From assembly GCA_047975195.1 (NCBI GenBank), contig JBKEDB010000043.1:1-59356 (forward strand): a stretch of DNA of 59,356 bases. The letters are read 5' to 3'. This document shows, piece after piece, positions 35,735 to 45,332 of this stretch (position 1 is its first letter; the number at the start of each line of letters is the position of its first letter). Position numbers and translations under genes: made by a program. The notes below the pieces were generated by a model, which worked only from the letters and a program-made list of their open reading frames with translations, did not search any database and was not told the origin of the DNA. The DNA comes from Cumulibacter sp047975195. Its GTDB lineage: Bacteria > Actinomycetota > Actinomycetes > Mycobacteriales > Antricoccaceae.

Positions 35735-37015
35735 ATGGGCGATCGAAAGGTGCTGCTGTTTTCCTGGTCGCGGCGGACGAGTGTCACGAAGTTCGAGGAT
35801 TACACCGCATGGAGCCTCTACTTGCTCGCGTGCGTGGCCCCACTGATCCTTGCGCAATGGCACGCCGAGATGGTCCGTGCCGACCCGACGCTCACGGCGG
35901 TCTTCTGGGTTCTCGTCCTCGCGCAGGTCGTCCTGGCCGTGGTCGTGATCCGCCATCGGGTGCACGCGCTTCGCGAGCAATGCTCAGGCGCCGGCACACT
36001 CGGCATTCTCGTGCTGGTGCTCGGCGCTCTCACGCTCGCCGTCGTCTACGTCGTGCTGCCGAATGGGAGCGGTGAGTCGGGGGAGCCACAGATGTGGCTC
36101 CCGGTCTTGGTCGGCGGATACGCCATCGCGGTAGCCAGTATCGGCGCGTCGAAACGCCGTCTCATCGTGCAGAGGTCCATCTCGTACGCCGCTATCGTCG
36201 TTGTGCTCCTCGCGTTCGGCGTCCCTGGTCCGCAGATACCCGCGCGGGTGTTCAGCACGGCGATCTTCGTGCTCGCGCTGATCGTGACGGTGCGGGCGTC
36301 ATTTGCCATGCTGGCGTTGATGCATGAGGTCGATCGTTCCCGCCAGGTCGCCTCGCAGTTGGCGGTCGCCGAGGAGCGGCTGCGGTTCGCGCGCGACCTG
36401 CACGACACCCTCGGGCGAAACCTGTCCGCCATTGCCCTCAAGAGCCAGGTCGCTAGTCGGCTGGCAATTCGTGACGTGTCGGCTTCGATCCGGGAGATGG
36501 ACGCCGTACGTCAACTCGCCGGCGATTCGCTATCGGAGATGCGCGCAGTCGTACGCGGCTATCGGGCGGTAGATCTCGCCGCCGAACTACGCGGCGCCCA
36601 GTCGCTATTGCGCGCCGCCTCTATCGAGCCGCGGATCGAGTTGGACGCCGCAGATGTCCCGAGCGCGTTACGCGAAGGGGTTGGCTGGGTCGTGCGTGAA
36701 GGCGTCACCAACGTGATTCGGCACAGCAACGCCGCGCGCTGCTGGATTACTGCCCAGCGCGAGGACGCCGTGCTCGTGGTGCGGCTGAGTAATGATCGGG
36801 CGGTGCCGGGTTCAGGTTCGGTGCGGGGGTCCGGGCTCGATGGTCTCGCCGAGCGAATCGCGCCTATCGGTGGGGTGATCGCGGTGTCGTGCGAGGGAGA
36901 CAGATTCGTGCTGACGGCGTCATTCGACGTGCAGCGAACCGGTGACTCTCGGAATCTGCGGGCGCGGGCACCCGGCGACGGCGCTCGCGACATCGAGCGG
37001 GTGCGCGCATCGTGA
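35735..37015 (+). CDS. sensor histidine kinase, DesK/NarX type
   Basis: About 426 residues from ATG 35735. Four to five membrane helices occupy the first 190 residues. HisKA_3 box: EERLRFARDLHDTLGRNLSAIALKSQVASRLA with the phospho-His in DLHDTLG. HATPase_c: REGVTNVIRHSNAARCWITAQ (N box) and GSGLDGLAERIAPIGGVI (G boxes). It overlaps the regulator by 4 bases (GTGA at 37012-37015). Linked to the ABC exporter, as in DesKR-type lipid- or antibiotic-sensing modules. Confidence 0.93.
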   Translation: MGDRKVLLFSWSRRTSVTKFEDYTAWSLYLLACVAPLILAQWHAEMVRADPTLTAVFWVLVLAQVVLAVVVIRHRVHALREQCSGAGTLGILVLVLGALTLAVVYVVLPNGSGESGEPQMWLPVLVGGYAIAVASIGASKRRLIVQRSISYAAIVVVLLAFGVPGPQIPARVFSTAIFVLALIVTVRASFAMLALMHEVDRSRQVASQLAVAEERLRFARDLHDTLGRNLSAIALKSQVASRLAIRDVSASIREMDAVRQLAGDSLSEMRAVVRGYRAVDLAAELRGAQSLLRAASIEPRIELDAADVPSALREGVGWVVREGVTNVIRHSNAARCWITAQREDAVLVVRLSNDRAVPGSGSVRGSGLDGLAERIAPIGGVIAVSCEGDRFVLTASFDVQRTGDSRNLRARAPGDGARDIERVRAS

Positions 37016-37611
37016 GCATCCCACCGATCCGCGTCATGGTTGTCGACGATGAGGCGCTGGTGCGAGATGCCGTCGGTGTGCTGCTGGGGCTTGAGGACGG
37101 TATCGAGGTCGTCGCGACCTGCGGTTCGGCAGTTGATGCCTTGCAGGTGAGCGACGTGGATGTTGCGGTCCTGGATTTGCAGATGCCCGACACCGACGGG
37201 ATCGAGCTTGCCATGCAGTTACCGGAGCACGTGCGGACGGTGATCGTGACCTCGCACGGTCGCCCCGGCTACCTCACCCGAGCCCTGGAATCAGGCGTAT
37301 CGGGATTCTTGCCGAAAACGGCCTCAGCGGGGCGGTTCGCGGAGGCGGTGCGCGTTGTTGCTGACGGTGGTCGGTACGTCGATCCTGACCTGGCTGCGGA
37401 GGCAATGCGGGCCGGGGACTGCCCGCTGACACCGCGCGAATGCGACGTGTTGGAACTGTCTGCCAGCGGGGCTCCGATTGGTGAGGTCGCCGCACGCGCT
37501 TTTTTGTCACCTGGGACCGTGCGCAATTATCTGTCTGCGGCGATGGTGAAGTTGGGCGCGGCGAATCGGCACGAGGCCGTGCAAATTGCGCAACGATATG
37601 GCTGGATCTGA
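37012..37611 (+). CDS. LuxR-type response regulator, DesR-like
   Basis: 199 residues from GTG 37012. Receiver: IRVMVVDDEALVRDAVGVLL, phospho-Asp in DVAVLDLQMPDTDGIELA, Thr in VIVTSHGR and Lys in GFLPKTASAG. HTH: LTPRECDVLELSASGAPIGEVAARAFLSPGTVRNYLSAAMVKLGAANRHEAVQIAQRYGWI, where the final GWI is typical of DesR-like proteins. Partner of the preceding kinase and presumably regulates the ABC genes upstream. Confidence 0.93.
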   Translation: MSIPPIRVMVVDDEALVRDAVGVLLGLEDGIEVVATCGSAVDALQVSDVDVAVLDLQMPDTDGIELAMQLPEHVRTVIVTSHGRPGYLTRALESGVSGFLPKTASAGRFAEAVRVVADGGRYVDPDLAAEAMRAGDCPLTPRECDVLELSASGAPIGEVAARAFLSPGTVRNYLSAAMVKLGAANRHEAVQIAQRYGWI

Positions 37612-37763
37612 CAGCGAATCCCGGGTCAGGAGCACGGGCACGGCTCACCGGACGCTCGCGCGGCCGGAACCCGTAATATCGCCGGTTGACCCCGCAACAT
37701 AGGGCGGTGACGCGACGGTATGACCTCTGTAAGGACATAGCCAGCCGTCGAAGGGATTACCGA

Positions 37764-40736
37764 GTGAGCATCGGCCACCGTAGTAGGACCGCTTCGACCG
37801 CTACGCGGCGCCGCAATCGGTCCGCGAGACTCGGACTGGTCACCGCGTTGGTGTCGATGGGCGTCGTCCTGCCCGTCGCCCCAAAGTTTGGCGATCGTGC
37901 CGGCGTGTGACCCGGGCGAGTTCACTACGTCTTTTAACAGTGCACCCAGCGGCGAGACTGTGACGGTGCCCTGTGATCTGTCCATCGACTCCGACGCGTT
38001 GGCTCTGGAAGTAGCGTCCGGCGCCAATGTGACGCTTGACCTTGACGGGCACGACCTGTCGGTGACCGGATATTCGGGCCGCGCAGCGCTCGGCGTTCCC
38101 GAGACCGCTTCGTTGACCATTACCGACAGCAGCCCGGATGGCGCTGGAACGTTGACTGCCTCGTCCGAGGCGGACGCCGCAGCGGGCATCGGTGGCGGCG
38201 GGGATGTCACGATCACGGGCGGCACGGTGATGGCGACCGGTGGTGTGGACGCCGCCGGAATTGGTGGCAGCCACGGGGATGGTGCTGGATCGCCGCCCGT
38301 CGCCGGCGGCTCGTTCGCGATCGTGGCACCCGCTGTCGTCACCGTCTCAGGAGCGACCGATATGGCGATCGGTGGGCCCAGCGATCTGGGCCTGGTTAGT
38401 AACTCGGGGACGCTGCGGCTGCCCGCCGGTGAATCCGTCGACCTCAAGGGCGGCACGCTGGAGAACGCGGGAACCTTCGAAAACTCGGGCGCGATCACCG
38501 GCAGCGGGACGATCTCGGGGGACGGTACGATCGGAAATTCTGGTTCGATCAGCCAGCAGACTCAGGTGCTGGGCACGCAGACAGTGCTCGATCACCACGC
38601 GGCGGCGCCGCTGTATGCCTACCCGAGCGGTGCGGCGAGCGATCCGTCCGCCTGCTCGGCAGTCGCGACGTTGCAGGATGCCTGCACGCTGCAGCAGGCG
38701 ATCGACCTCGCGGCAGACGGCGATACCGTGATCCTCGCCGCAGACCCCGACTCCTCGGCGACGTTCATTACGCACACGGGCTGGGTTATTGAACAGGACT
38801 CGCTGAGTATTCACGCCGACACCGGCCTCACGCCCGTCCTTGATGGGCTCGAGGTAGCGCCATACGTGTTCGACTTCCTCGGTGGTGGCGCGCTGAACGT
38901 CGACGGCGTGACAATCCTCGGCAGCACCGGCAGTGCCGACACCTCGAATCCCGGCGGTGGGATCATCGTCCGGCACGGTGACCTCGTGGTATCGGACTCG
39001 AGTTTCGTGGGCAACTCCACCGATGCCGGTTACGGCGGTGGCGTCGTGCTGTGGACAGCGCAGACCAGCGCCACCGTCACGAGGTCGACCTTCGCGTACA
39101 ACGACGCGACGGGTGCGAGTACCTTCGGCGGCGGCATAACGAGTCTCGCCGGCGGCGACGTGACGGTAAGCGCCTCGACTTTCGTCGGAAATGATGACGG
39201 TGGAGGCGGGATCTTTCTCGACAGCGGCACCTTGACGATCACTGCCTCGACGTTCGTCGGCAACCGTGACGGCGTCGCAGCCGGCCCGGGCGCAGGGGTA
39301 TTCGTTGCTAGCAGCATTTTCGCCGGTAACGATGTGCACGATTGCTGGCTCGCCGGCGATTCATCCATCGATGGTGGCTACAACATCGACTCGGACGGCT
39401 CCTGCGTGGACGGCGGTGTCGGCAGCGTAGCCGACGTGCCGCAACTTGCCGGTCTACTCAATGAACTCGGCGACAACGGCGGCTATACCGAAACCATTGC
39501 GCCGAAGCCGGGCTCGCCGGCCGCCGGAGTGATTCCGGCGGGCACCGTCGTGCCCTATGGTGGGGGCGATGTCGAATTGTGTCCGGCGCTGGATCAACGC
39601 GGCGTACAAAGTCCAGCCGGCGAACCGTGCAATATCGGGTCAGTGCAGGATGTCGTCGGCGAGCCGCTCGCGCTCACTACGACCGCACTGCAAGGTGGGA
39701 CCGTCGGTACTGAATACTCGATGATGCTGGAGGCAACTGGCGGTAGTGGAGTGCACGGGTTCGCAATCATCGGCGGCAAGTTGCCCGATGGCCTCGAACT
39801 CACTGGGGACGGCACGATCGGCGGGGTTCCCACCGCCGCCGGAACGTTCGCATTCACCGCCGTGGTAACTGACGCGAACTCGGTGAGCGCCACGGCTTCG
39901 ATGACGATTGATATCGTGCCCGCCCCGCCAGCGACGATTGAGGTGTGCGGCGGCGATGGCCAAGCAGCCGAGGCGGGGTCCGACTTCCAGACGCCGCTCA
40001 GCGCGCTGGTCAGTGACACTCAAGCCGGCCCCGCGTCAGGGGTTGACGTGACATTCGTGGTGACCGGTGGGGACGCCTCCTTCGATGGAGCGCCGTCCGT
40101 CGTGGTGAGTACCAACGATGACGGTCTTGCCGTCGCGCCCACTCTCACCGCCGGGCAGTCCGAGGGACCGGTGACAGTGGCCGCGACGGCTACCGCGGTG
40201 GCGGGCTCGGCCCTGTTCAACGTCGCGGTCACCGCCGCAGCGCCCGAGTTGACCGTGCTCACCGACAAACTACCCACGGCGCGGGTCGGCGTGCCCTACA
40301 AGGGACAGCTTGAGGCCACCGGAGCCGCAGACGACATTTACCACTGGAGCATCGCGTCCGGTTCACTGCCCCGGGGCTGGAACTGTCCGATGACGGGCTG
40401 ATCTCAGGTACGCCGACGAACGCCGGCGGGTTTGTATTCACGGTCTCGGTGAACGACCCAGCGACGGCGGAAATACGGATCGTTGTCCGCCCGGCGAGCG
40501 ATTCATCGACGCCGCCGTCGACGCCTTCGTCGCCGGGGACCGATGCCGGGGACGATGCCTCAACGTCGTCGAATGTTCCGCCGACGAGACTCGCTACCCC
40601 CGCCGATACGACGCGCGGCGATTTGGCGATGACGGGTGTGCAAGCGGTGCTGCCGGCCGCGCTGACCGCGTTGGCGATGATCCTGTTCGGCGCGGTCGTG
40701 CTGGTACTGGGGCCGGGACGGCGCGCTGAGGAGTAG
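37764..40736 (+). pseudogene. LAMTG cell-wall protein with right-handed repeats, two frame breaks
   Basis: Three frames join. GTG 37764 starts a signal peptide (RNRSARLGLVTALVSMGVVLPVAP). One base removed from AAAGTTT at 37883-37889 continues into LAIVPACDPGEFTTSFNSAPSGETVTVPCDL. The long central frame (to 40401) has parallel-beta-helix features (LDGHDLSVTG, SSFVGNSTDAGYGGGV, STFVGNDDGGGGIFLDSGTLTI, STFVGNRDG) and then Ig-like/putative cadherin-type repeats (YSMMLEATGGSGVHGFAIIGGKLPDGLELTGDGTIGG). One base added at the CCCC of 40369-40372 continues into GLELSDDGLISGTPTNAGG, a Ser/Thr/Pro linker, LAMTG, a membrane helix and GRRAEE. Likely a sortase E-anchored adhesin or carbohydrate-binding protein. 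Both breaks are homopolymer-type. Confidence 0.7.
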
Positions 40737-40810
40737 CCGTACCAGCGTTGGGAGCACCGGCGCCGGGGCAACAGTGCCCGGGATCGCGGTCATAAGGACA
40801 CGAAGAAACT

Positions 40811-40848
40811 GATCGGGCGGTACGACGTCAGCGTCGTACCGCCCGATC
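40811..40848. terminator. strong intrinsic terminator, thiolase gene
   Basis: GATCGGGCGGTACGAC (40811-40826) and its exact complement (40833-40848) around a 6-base loop. Read on the minus strand it follows the thiolase stop by about 17 bp and continues into AGTTTCTTCG. It may also stop plus-strand reading. Confidence 0.75.
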
Positions 40849-40864
40849 GGGTCTGTCTTACCGG

Positions 40865-42049
40865 TTACAGCTTCTCGAATACTGCGGCGATTCCTTGCCC
40901 GCCACCGACGCACATGGTGACCAGCGCGTACTTCCCGCCGATCCGCTCAAGCTCGTAGATCGCTTTGACCGCAAGGAAAGCGCCCGAGCAGCCGATCGGG
41001 TGACCGAGCGCGATCGCGCCGCCGTTCGGGTTGGTCTTCGCCATGTCCAGGTCCAGCCCCCGTGCGACCGCGATCGCCTGCGCGGCGAAAGCCTCGTTCG
41101 ACTCGATAACGTCCATCTGGTCCAACGTGAACCCGCCCTTGGCGAGAGCCTCGTTCGTTGCCGGGATCGGTCCTTCACCCATGATGTGGTTCGGCACACC
41201 GGCGACGGCGTACGACGCCAAGCGGGCAATCGGTTTCGCACCCGCCTGGGCCGCGGCCTGCGCCTCGCCCAATACGAGGAACGCGGCGCCGTCGTTAATG
41301 CCCGACGCGTTGCCAGCGGTGACGGTGCCGTCCTTCTTGAACGCCGGACGCATACCGGCGAGCGTCTCCACGGTGGTTCCGGGGCGCACATGCTCGTCGG
41401 TGTCGATGACAACCTCGCCCTTACGGGACTTCTTCACGATCGGCACGATCTGCGATGCGAACCGGCCTTCCTCGATCGCGACCGCCGCGCGCCGGTGCGA
41501 TTCGGCGGCGAGCTCGTCCTGCTGGGCACGGGTGATGTCCCACTTCTCCGCGAGGTTCTCCGCGGTGATCCCCATATGCCCAACGCCGAACGGGTCGGTC
41601 AATGCCGCGACCATGCTGTCGACCATCGCGGTGTCGCCCATCCGCGCTCCGCTGCGCATCGCGGGAGAGAGGTACGCGCCGCGCGACATGACCTCAACAC
41701 CGCCGCCGACGCCGAATTCGGCATCGCCGAGCAGGATGTTCTGGGCGGTTGACACGACCGCCTGCAGACCCGAGGAACACAGCCGGTTGACTCCCATCGC
41801 CACCGAGTCCATCGACAGTCCCGCCTGGATCGCCGCGACACGAGCGACATAGGGGTAGCGGGACTCCGTGGGGATCACGTTGCCGACGGTCACATAGTTG
41901 ACCTGATCGGGATCGACGCCTGAGCGGCCGACGGCCTCTTTCATCACGGCTCCGCCGAGGTCAGCCGGCTCCTGGTCGGACAGTCCGCCGCCGAAGCTGC
42001 CGATCGCAGAACGTACCGCGGACAGGACGACTACGTCGCGCTCACTCAT
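40865..42049 (-). CDS. acetyl-CoA acetyltransferase / 3-ketoacyl-CoA thiolase
   Basis: 394 residues. All thiolase signatures are present: nucleophile Cys in VNRLCSSGLQAVVSTAQNILLGDAEFGVGGGVEVMSR, NEAFAAQAIAVAR, GGAIALGHPIGCSGA with catalytic His, and CVGGGQGIAAVFE with the second Cys. The enzyme condenses or cleaves acetyl-CoA and acyl-CoA in beta-oxidation or polyhydroxybutyrate and ketone metabolism. First of a group of catabolic-looking genes on the minus strand. The start ATG at 42049 has an AGGAGAT-type site upstream. Confidence 0.95.
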   Translation of the reverse strand: MSERDVVVLSAVRSAIGSFGGGLSDQEPADLGGAVMKEAVGRSGVDPDQVNYVTVGNVIPTESRYPYVARVAAIQAGLSMDSVAMGVNRLCSSGLQAVVSTAQNILLGDAEFGVGGGVEVMSRGAYLSPAMRSGARMGDTAMVDSMVAALTDPFGVGHMGITAENLAEKWDITRAQQDELAAESHRRAAVAIEEGRFASQIVPIVKKSRKGEVVIDTDEHVRPGTTVETLAGMRPAFKKDGTVTAGNASGINDGAAFLVLGEAQAAAQAGAKPIARLASYAVAGVPNHIMGEGPIPATNEALAKGGFTLDQMDVIESNEAFAAQAIAVARGLDLDMAKTNPNGGAIALGHPIGCSGAFLAVKAIYELERIGGKYALVTMCVGGGQGIAAVFEKL

Positions 42050-42154
42050 CTGTATCTCCTCTAGGTTCGCTACGGAACGTCAAGCGTATTCGACCGGCCT
42101 GCGCCGTCACAGGGCGCCGACGCTGCGGCCTTGGCACGGGGCGTTGTGTGCGCG

Positions 42155-43836
42155 TCAGTGACCGAACGCGTCGGCGAGCCACCATGACGCGTCGTCGGTG
42201 GTCACCTTCGCGTCGATGAACAACGGTCGGTCCCGCAGGCCGTCAACCCATTTGATGACCCGCTCAAGGTCGGCGACGGTATGTACAGTCAGTGCCTCGA
42301 ACCCGTACCCACGCGCGATTGCGGCAATATCGACGTCCGCGAACCGCACCACATCCAGCGGCGCTCCGCTCGGGCCGAAGTGATGGATTTCGGCGCCGTA
42401 CGCTGCATCGTTGTACACGATGATCACCATCGGTAGCCCGAGCCGAACGACGGTCTCCAGCTCGGACGCCGCCATGAATAATCCGCCGTCCCCCACGGCG
42501 GCAATCGGTAGACGATCAGGTTGCGCGAGCGCAGCGCCGATTGCGGTTGCCAGCCCCAGCCCGACCGACTGGAACGCTTGTGTGAAGCAGAATCCGCGTT
42601 CGTCGGGGACGCGCAGGAACATGCTCGGGTAGCCCATGAAGTTCCCGGAGTCGACGCCGATGACCCGTTCCTGCGGCAGGATCGCATCGAGACGTTTGGT
42701 GAACGTGCGCGCATCGATCCGCTCGCGGTGCTCTCATCGTCGTACGTCGTCATCAGCCACGTACCGCGTTCGGAGAGGGCCTTCGCCGACGTCGCCGCGG
42801 CGGTAGCCCACCCGCAGGTGGCCGGACCAGGACCGCAGCGCGTAGTCGGCTGTGGATGCCGCATCGCCGAGTACGCCGACGTCGATCGCGCGATGGGCCC
42901 CGAGTGCGTCGGGGTCGTCGTCCACCTGAGCGACGAGGGCGTTCTGACCGCTGAGCCGCCCGTGCCGGGTGGTCCACATATTCAGTGCGGTGCCCCACCC
43001 GACGATCAGGTCTGCGTCGGCGATCAGCTCCGCGGCCAGTGGCGAGGCAAATCCACCAGACACATCGAGTGACCACGGGTTGTCCCGAAACAGGCCCTTG
43101 GCGACGGCGGATGTCGCCAGCAGCGCCCCGGAGCGCTCGGCCAACAGCTCCAATGCCGAGCGAGCGGCGTCGCTGCGCGCCCCGCGGCCGGCGATGAACA
43201 CGGGGCGCTCGGCGCGCGTGAGTACGTCGACCAAGCGGCGTACTTGTTCCGGTGCCGGATCCCGTTGGGGTTTCGGGCGTGGCAGCTCGGATGTGCTCGA
43301 CGCCGGCTCAACGAAGTCGGCGTACGTCGCGCCCTCGAGCGCCGGCCGCGCCTGAGTGGGCATGGCCTGCACGTCGAGCGGCACATTCAACAGGATTGTT
43401 CGACGTTCACGCAGAGCGCGCACGACAGCTTCTGCGACGAGCAGCTCGGCATTCGCTGGATCGCTGATCCTGATGGATTCTGCACCGATCGCGGTGGCCA
43501 GCGCAGGTTGGTCGACGTAGAAGTTCGAACGCGGCGCCGTCGCTTCGGCGGCGACGATGAGCAGCGGAGTGCGGCTCTTTGCCGCCTCGGTCAGACCGGT
43601 CATCGCGTTGGTCAGGCCGCAGCCTTGATGCACGGTCACCACGCCGACGCGTCCGCTGGTGCGCGCGTACGCGTCGGCCATCGTCACCGCGCCACCCTCA
43701 TGCCGGGCGGGGATGAATGGCGCTCCGGCGGCCACAATCGCATTGGTAATAGCGAAGTTCCGGAGCCGACCACGCCGAATGCCCGATCGACCCCGGCGTC
43801 CACCAACGCTCGCCCGATAGCCTCGGCGACGTCCAT
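42155..43836 (-). pseudogene. thiamine diphosphate-dependent enzyme (acetolactate synthase/benzoylformate decarboxylase-like), frame broken
   Basis: ATG 43836 overlaps the cyclase stop (TGATG) and starts MDVAEAIGRALVDAGVDRAFGVVGSG, but then needs one base at about 43760 to continue NFAITNAIVAAGAPFIPARHEGGAV, which holds the catalytic Glu. A TGA at 42734-42736 follows RYVADDDVRR; the other frame there reads YDDEST, the usual linker, before ERIDARTFTKRLDAILPQ, so two nearby compensating indels are likely. The C-terminal domain has the ThDP motif GDGGLFMAASELETVVRLGLPMVIIVYNDAAYG. Substrate unknown; adjacent cyclase and thiolase suggest catabolism of a keto or aromatic acid. Confidence 0.75.
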
Positions 43837-44608
43837 CAGCGTTCGAAGAGGGCGAGTACGCGGGCGGGGGAGCCGGAACCGTTCACGATCGGCAGCGGCC
43901 CGGCGATGATGACGGCGCCGGTTGGCGGTAGCTGGGCGAGGTTCTGCAACTGCGTGAGGCCGTATTTGTTGTTACCCATCAGCATCGAGTGGCACGGGAA
44001 CATCGGGTCGAACCCCGCCGCTGCGCCGGCGTCGGTACCCACCGTCTCCACGCCCATCCCGTCCACCGGTGACTGTTCGGCGATCCATCGCGCGGCCTCT
44101 ACCGATAGGCCGGGCGTGTGCGAGCCGGACTCGTCGGCGTTGATCATCTCGGCCTGCGATCGTGACCGCGCATCCCATCCGGTGCGCACCAGCAACCAGC
44201 CGCCCGCCGGCAACGGACCTTGTTCGGCCTCCCAGGCCTTGATGTGGTCAACCTCCACCAGGAAGTCCGGATCCGCAGTCGCCTCGGCGGTGACGTCGAG
44301 GACGGCGGCTTGCCCGATCATTCGGCGCACCGGCACGGACGCGATGTCGCCGAGGTCTTTTCCGCTGATCCAGTGGTTCGGTGCGTCGAAGTGCGTGCCG
44401 GTGTGCTCGCCGGTGCGGATGTTGTTCCAGTACCAAGCCGGTCCGCGGTCGTCGTACCTGCTGATCTCGTCGAGCTCGAATACTGCGGTCTGGCCGAACT
44501 CCGGTGGTAGTTCGAGCACGGGGTTTGCGAGGACAGTGGTGCGGTGAGGTCGATGACTTCGATGGCGCCGGAGTCGAGGGCCTCGGTCAACGCGGACACG
44601 ACGGACAT
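43836..44608 (-). pseudogene. cyclase-family (kynurenine formamidase-like) hydrolase, frame broken at C4
   Basis: The N-terminus is MSVVSALTEALDSGAIEVIDLTAPLSSQTP from ATG 44608; the rest (VLELPPEFGQTAVFELDEISRYDDRGP..., metal-binding HTGTHFDAPNHW, then VLVRTGWDARSRSQ and MLMGNNKYGLTQLQNL) lies in another frame. Adding one base to the G4 of the plus strand (44520-44523) restores a protein of about 260 residues. HxGTHxDxPxH is the metal site of the cyclase/formamidase family, which hydrolyses amides or lactones. Coupled to the ThDP gene by an overlapping TGATG. Confidence 0.75.
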
Positions 44609-45086
44609 GATGCGGGTGGCGGCGATCGGTGAATGGCGGATACGACCCGACTTTGCCTCGGTGAATTGGCATGAAGATGGCGCGGACGAGGTCGCCGCCA
44701 CCCTGATCGAGCAGGGCGTCGCGATCGAAGCAGGGCTATGGACTGACATCGCGATCGAGCGGTGGGCCGCTTCACCGTACCGAGATCAGTGCATTCGCGC
44801 GCTCGTGGAACTCCCACACGGCGCCGATGCAGCTGCTGCCGAGCACACCGCGTCCGTGTTGCTGGCGTTGATGTCCGAGCGCAATGTCGGTGCAGTGCCG
44901 GTTCTGTTGCACGGGAACGGCAGTACTGCGTGGCCGATGGTGCAGCGGGCGGCCCGGATCGGCGTCCAGACTCGGATCGGGCTCGAAGACGCGCTGATGC
45001 TGCCGGATGGATCCGTCGCGCCGGACAATGCCGCGCTCGTGCGCGCGGCGATCGAACTGTGCGAGTCCGAGGCAGCGAGCCGGTAG
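44607..45086 (+). CDS. beta-keto acid cleavage enzyme (BKACE/KCE) C-terminal fragment
   Basis: About 160 residues: IGEWRIRPDFASVNWHEDGADEVAATLIEQGVAIEAGLW, then VLLALMSERNVGAVPVLLHGNGSTAWPMVQRAARIGVQTRIGLEDALMLPDGSVAPDNAALV. This corresponds to the last 60 percent of DUF849/3-keto-5-aminohexanoate cleavage enzymes, which use acetyl-CoA and Zn2+ to cleave beta-keto acids. The N-terminal part with the first Zn ligands (HxH) is missing, because the frame begins inside the start region of the divergent cyclase gene. The ATG 44607 overlaps the cyclase start in opposite direction. Most likely a truncated, non-functional remnant. Confidence 0.7.
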   Translation: MMRVAAIGEWRIRPDFASVNWHEDGADEVAATLIEQGVAIEAGLWTDIAIERWAASPYRDQCIRALVELPHGADAAAAEHTASVLLALMSERNVGAVPVLLHGNGSTAWPMVQRAARIGVQTRIGLEDALMLPDGSVAPDNAALVRAAIELCESEAASR

Positions 45087-45262
45087 CAAACCAGGCCATA
45101 CCGCCGCAGCCATGGTGCCCCGGCGGACGAGTTCACCGGGGAGATGGTCACTGCGGTGTGAGGCAGGCGTCGCATTCGGGAGCGTGGATCATCGCGATGC
45201 CGAGCTGTGCACGGCGTGTTTCGAACGTCACTGCGAACTAGCGGTCGAGCGCGCCCCTGAGA

Positions 45263-45301
45263 GTTAGAGTGTCCTAACCTCAATTGTTAGAGTGCTCTAA
45301 C
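45263..45301. promoter_or_regulatory. tandem MntR-type operators upstream of mntH
   Basis: GTTAGAGTGTCCTAAC (45263-45278) and GTTAGAGTGCTCTAAC (45286-45301) are near-identical palindromic boxes 23 bp apart, 32 bp before the mntH start. The dyad GTTAGAG..CTCTAAC suits a DtxR/MntR-family dimer. The MntR gene is the second gene of the operon, indicating manganese-dependent autoregulation. Confidence 0.75.
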
Positions 45302-45332
45302 TTAATCCTTCCGCCGAGAAAGCCACACGCCG

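Noticed and set aside
45180..45262. Very small minus frame ending EECDACLTPQ-like CxxC
   Set aside because: Only about 25 codons between stops, no strong ribosome binding site and no recognised family.
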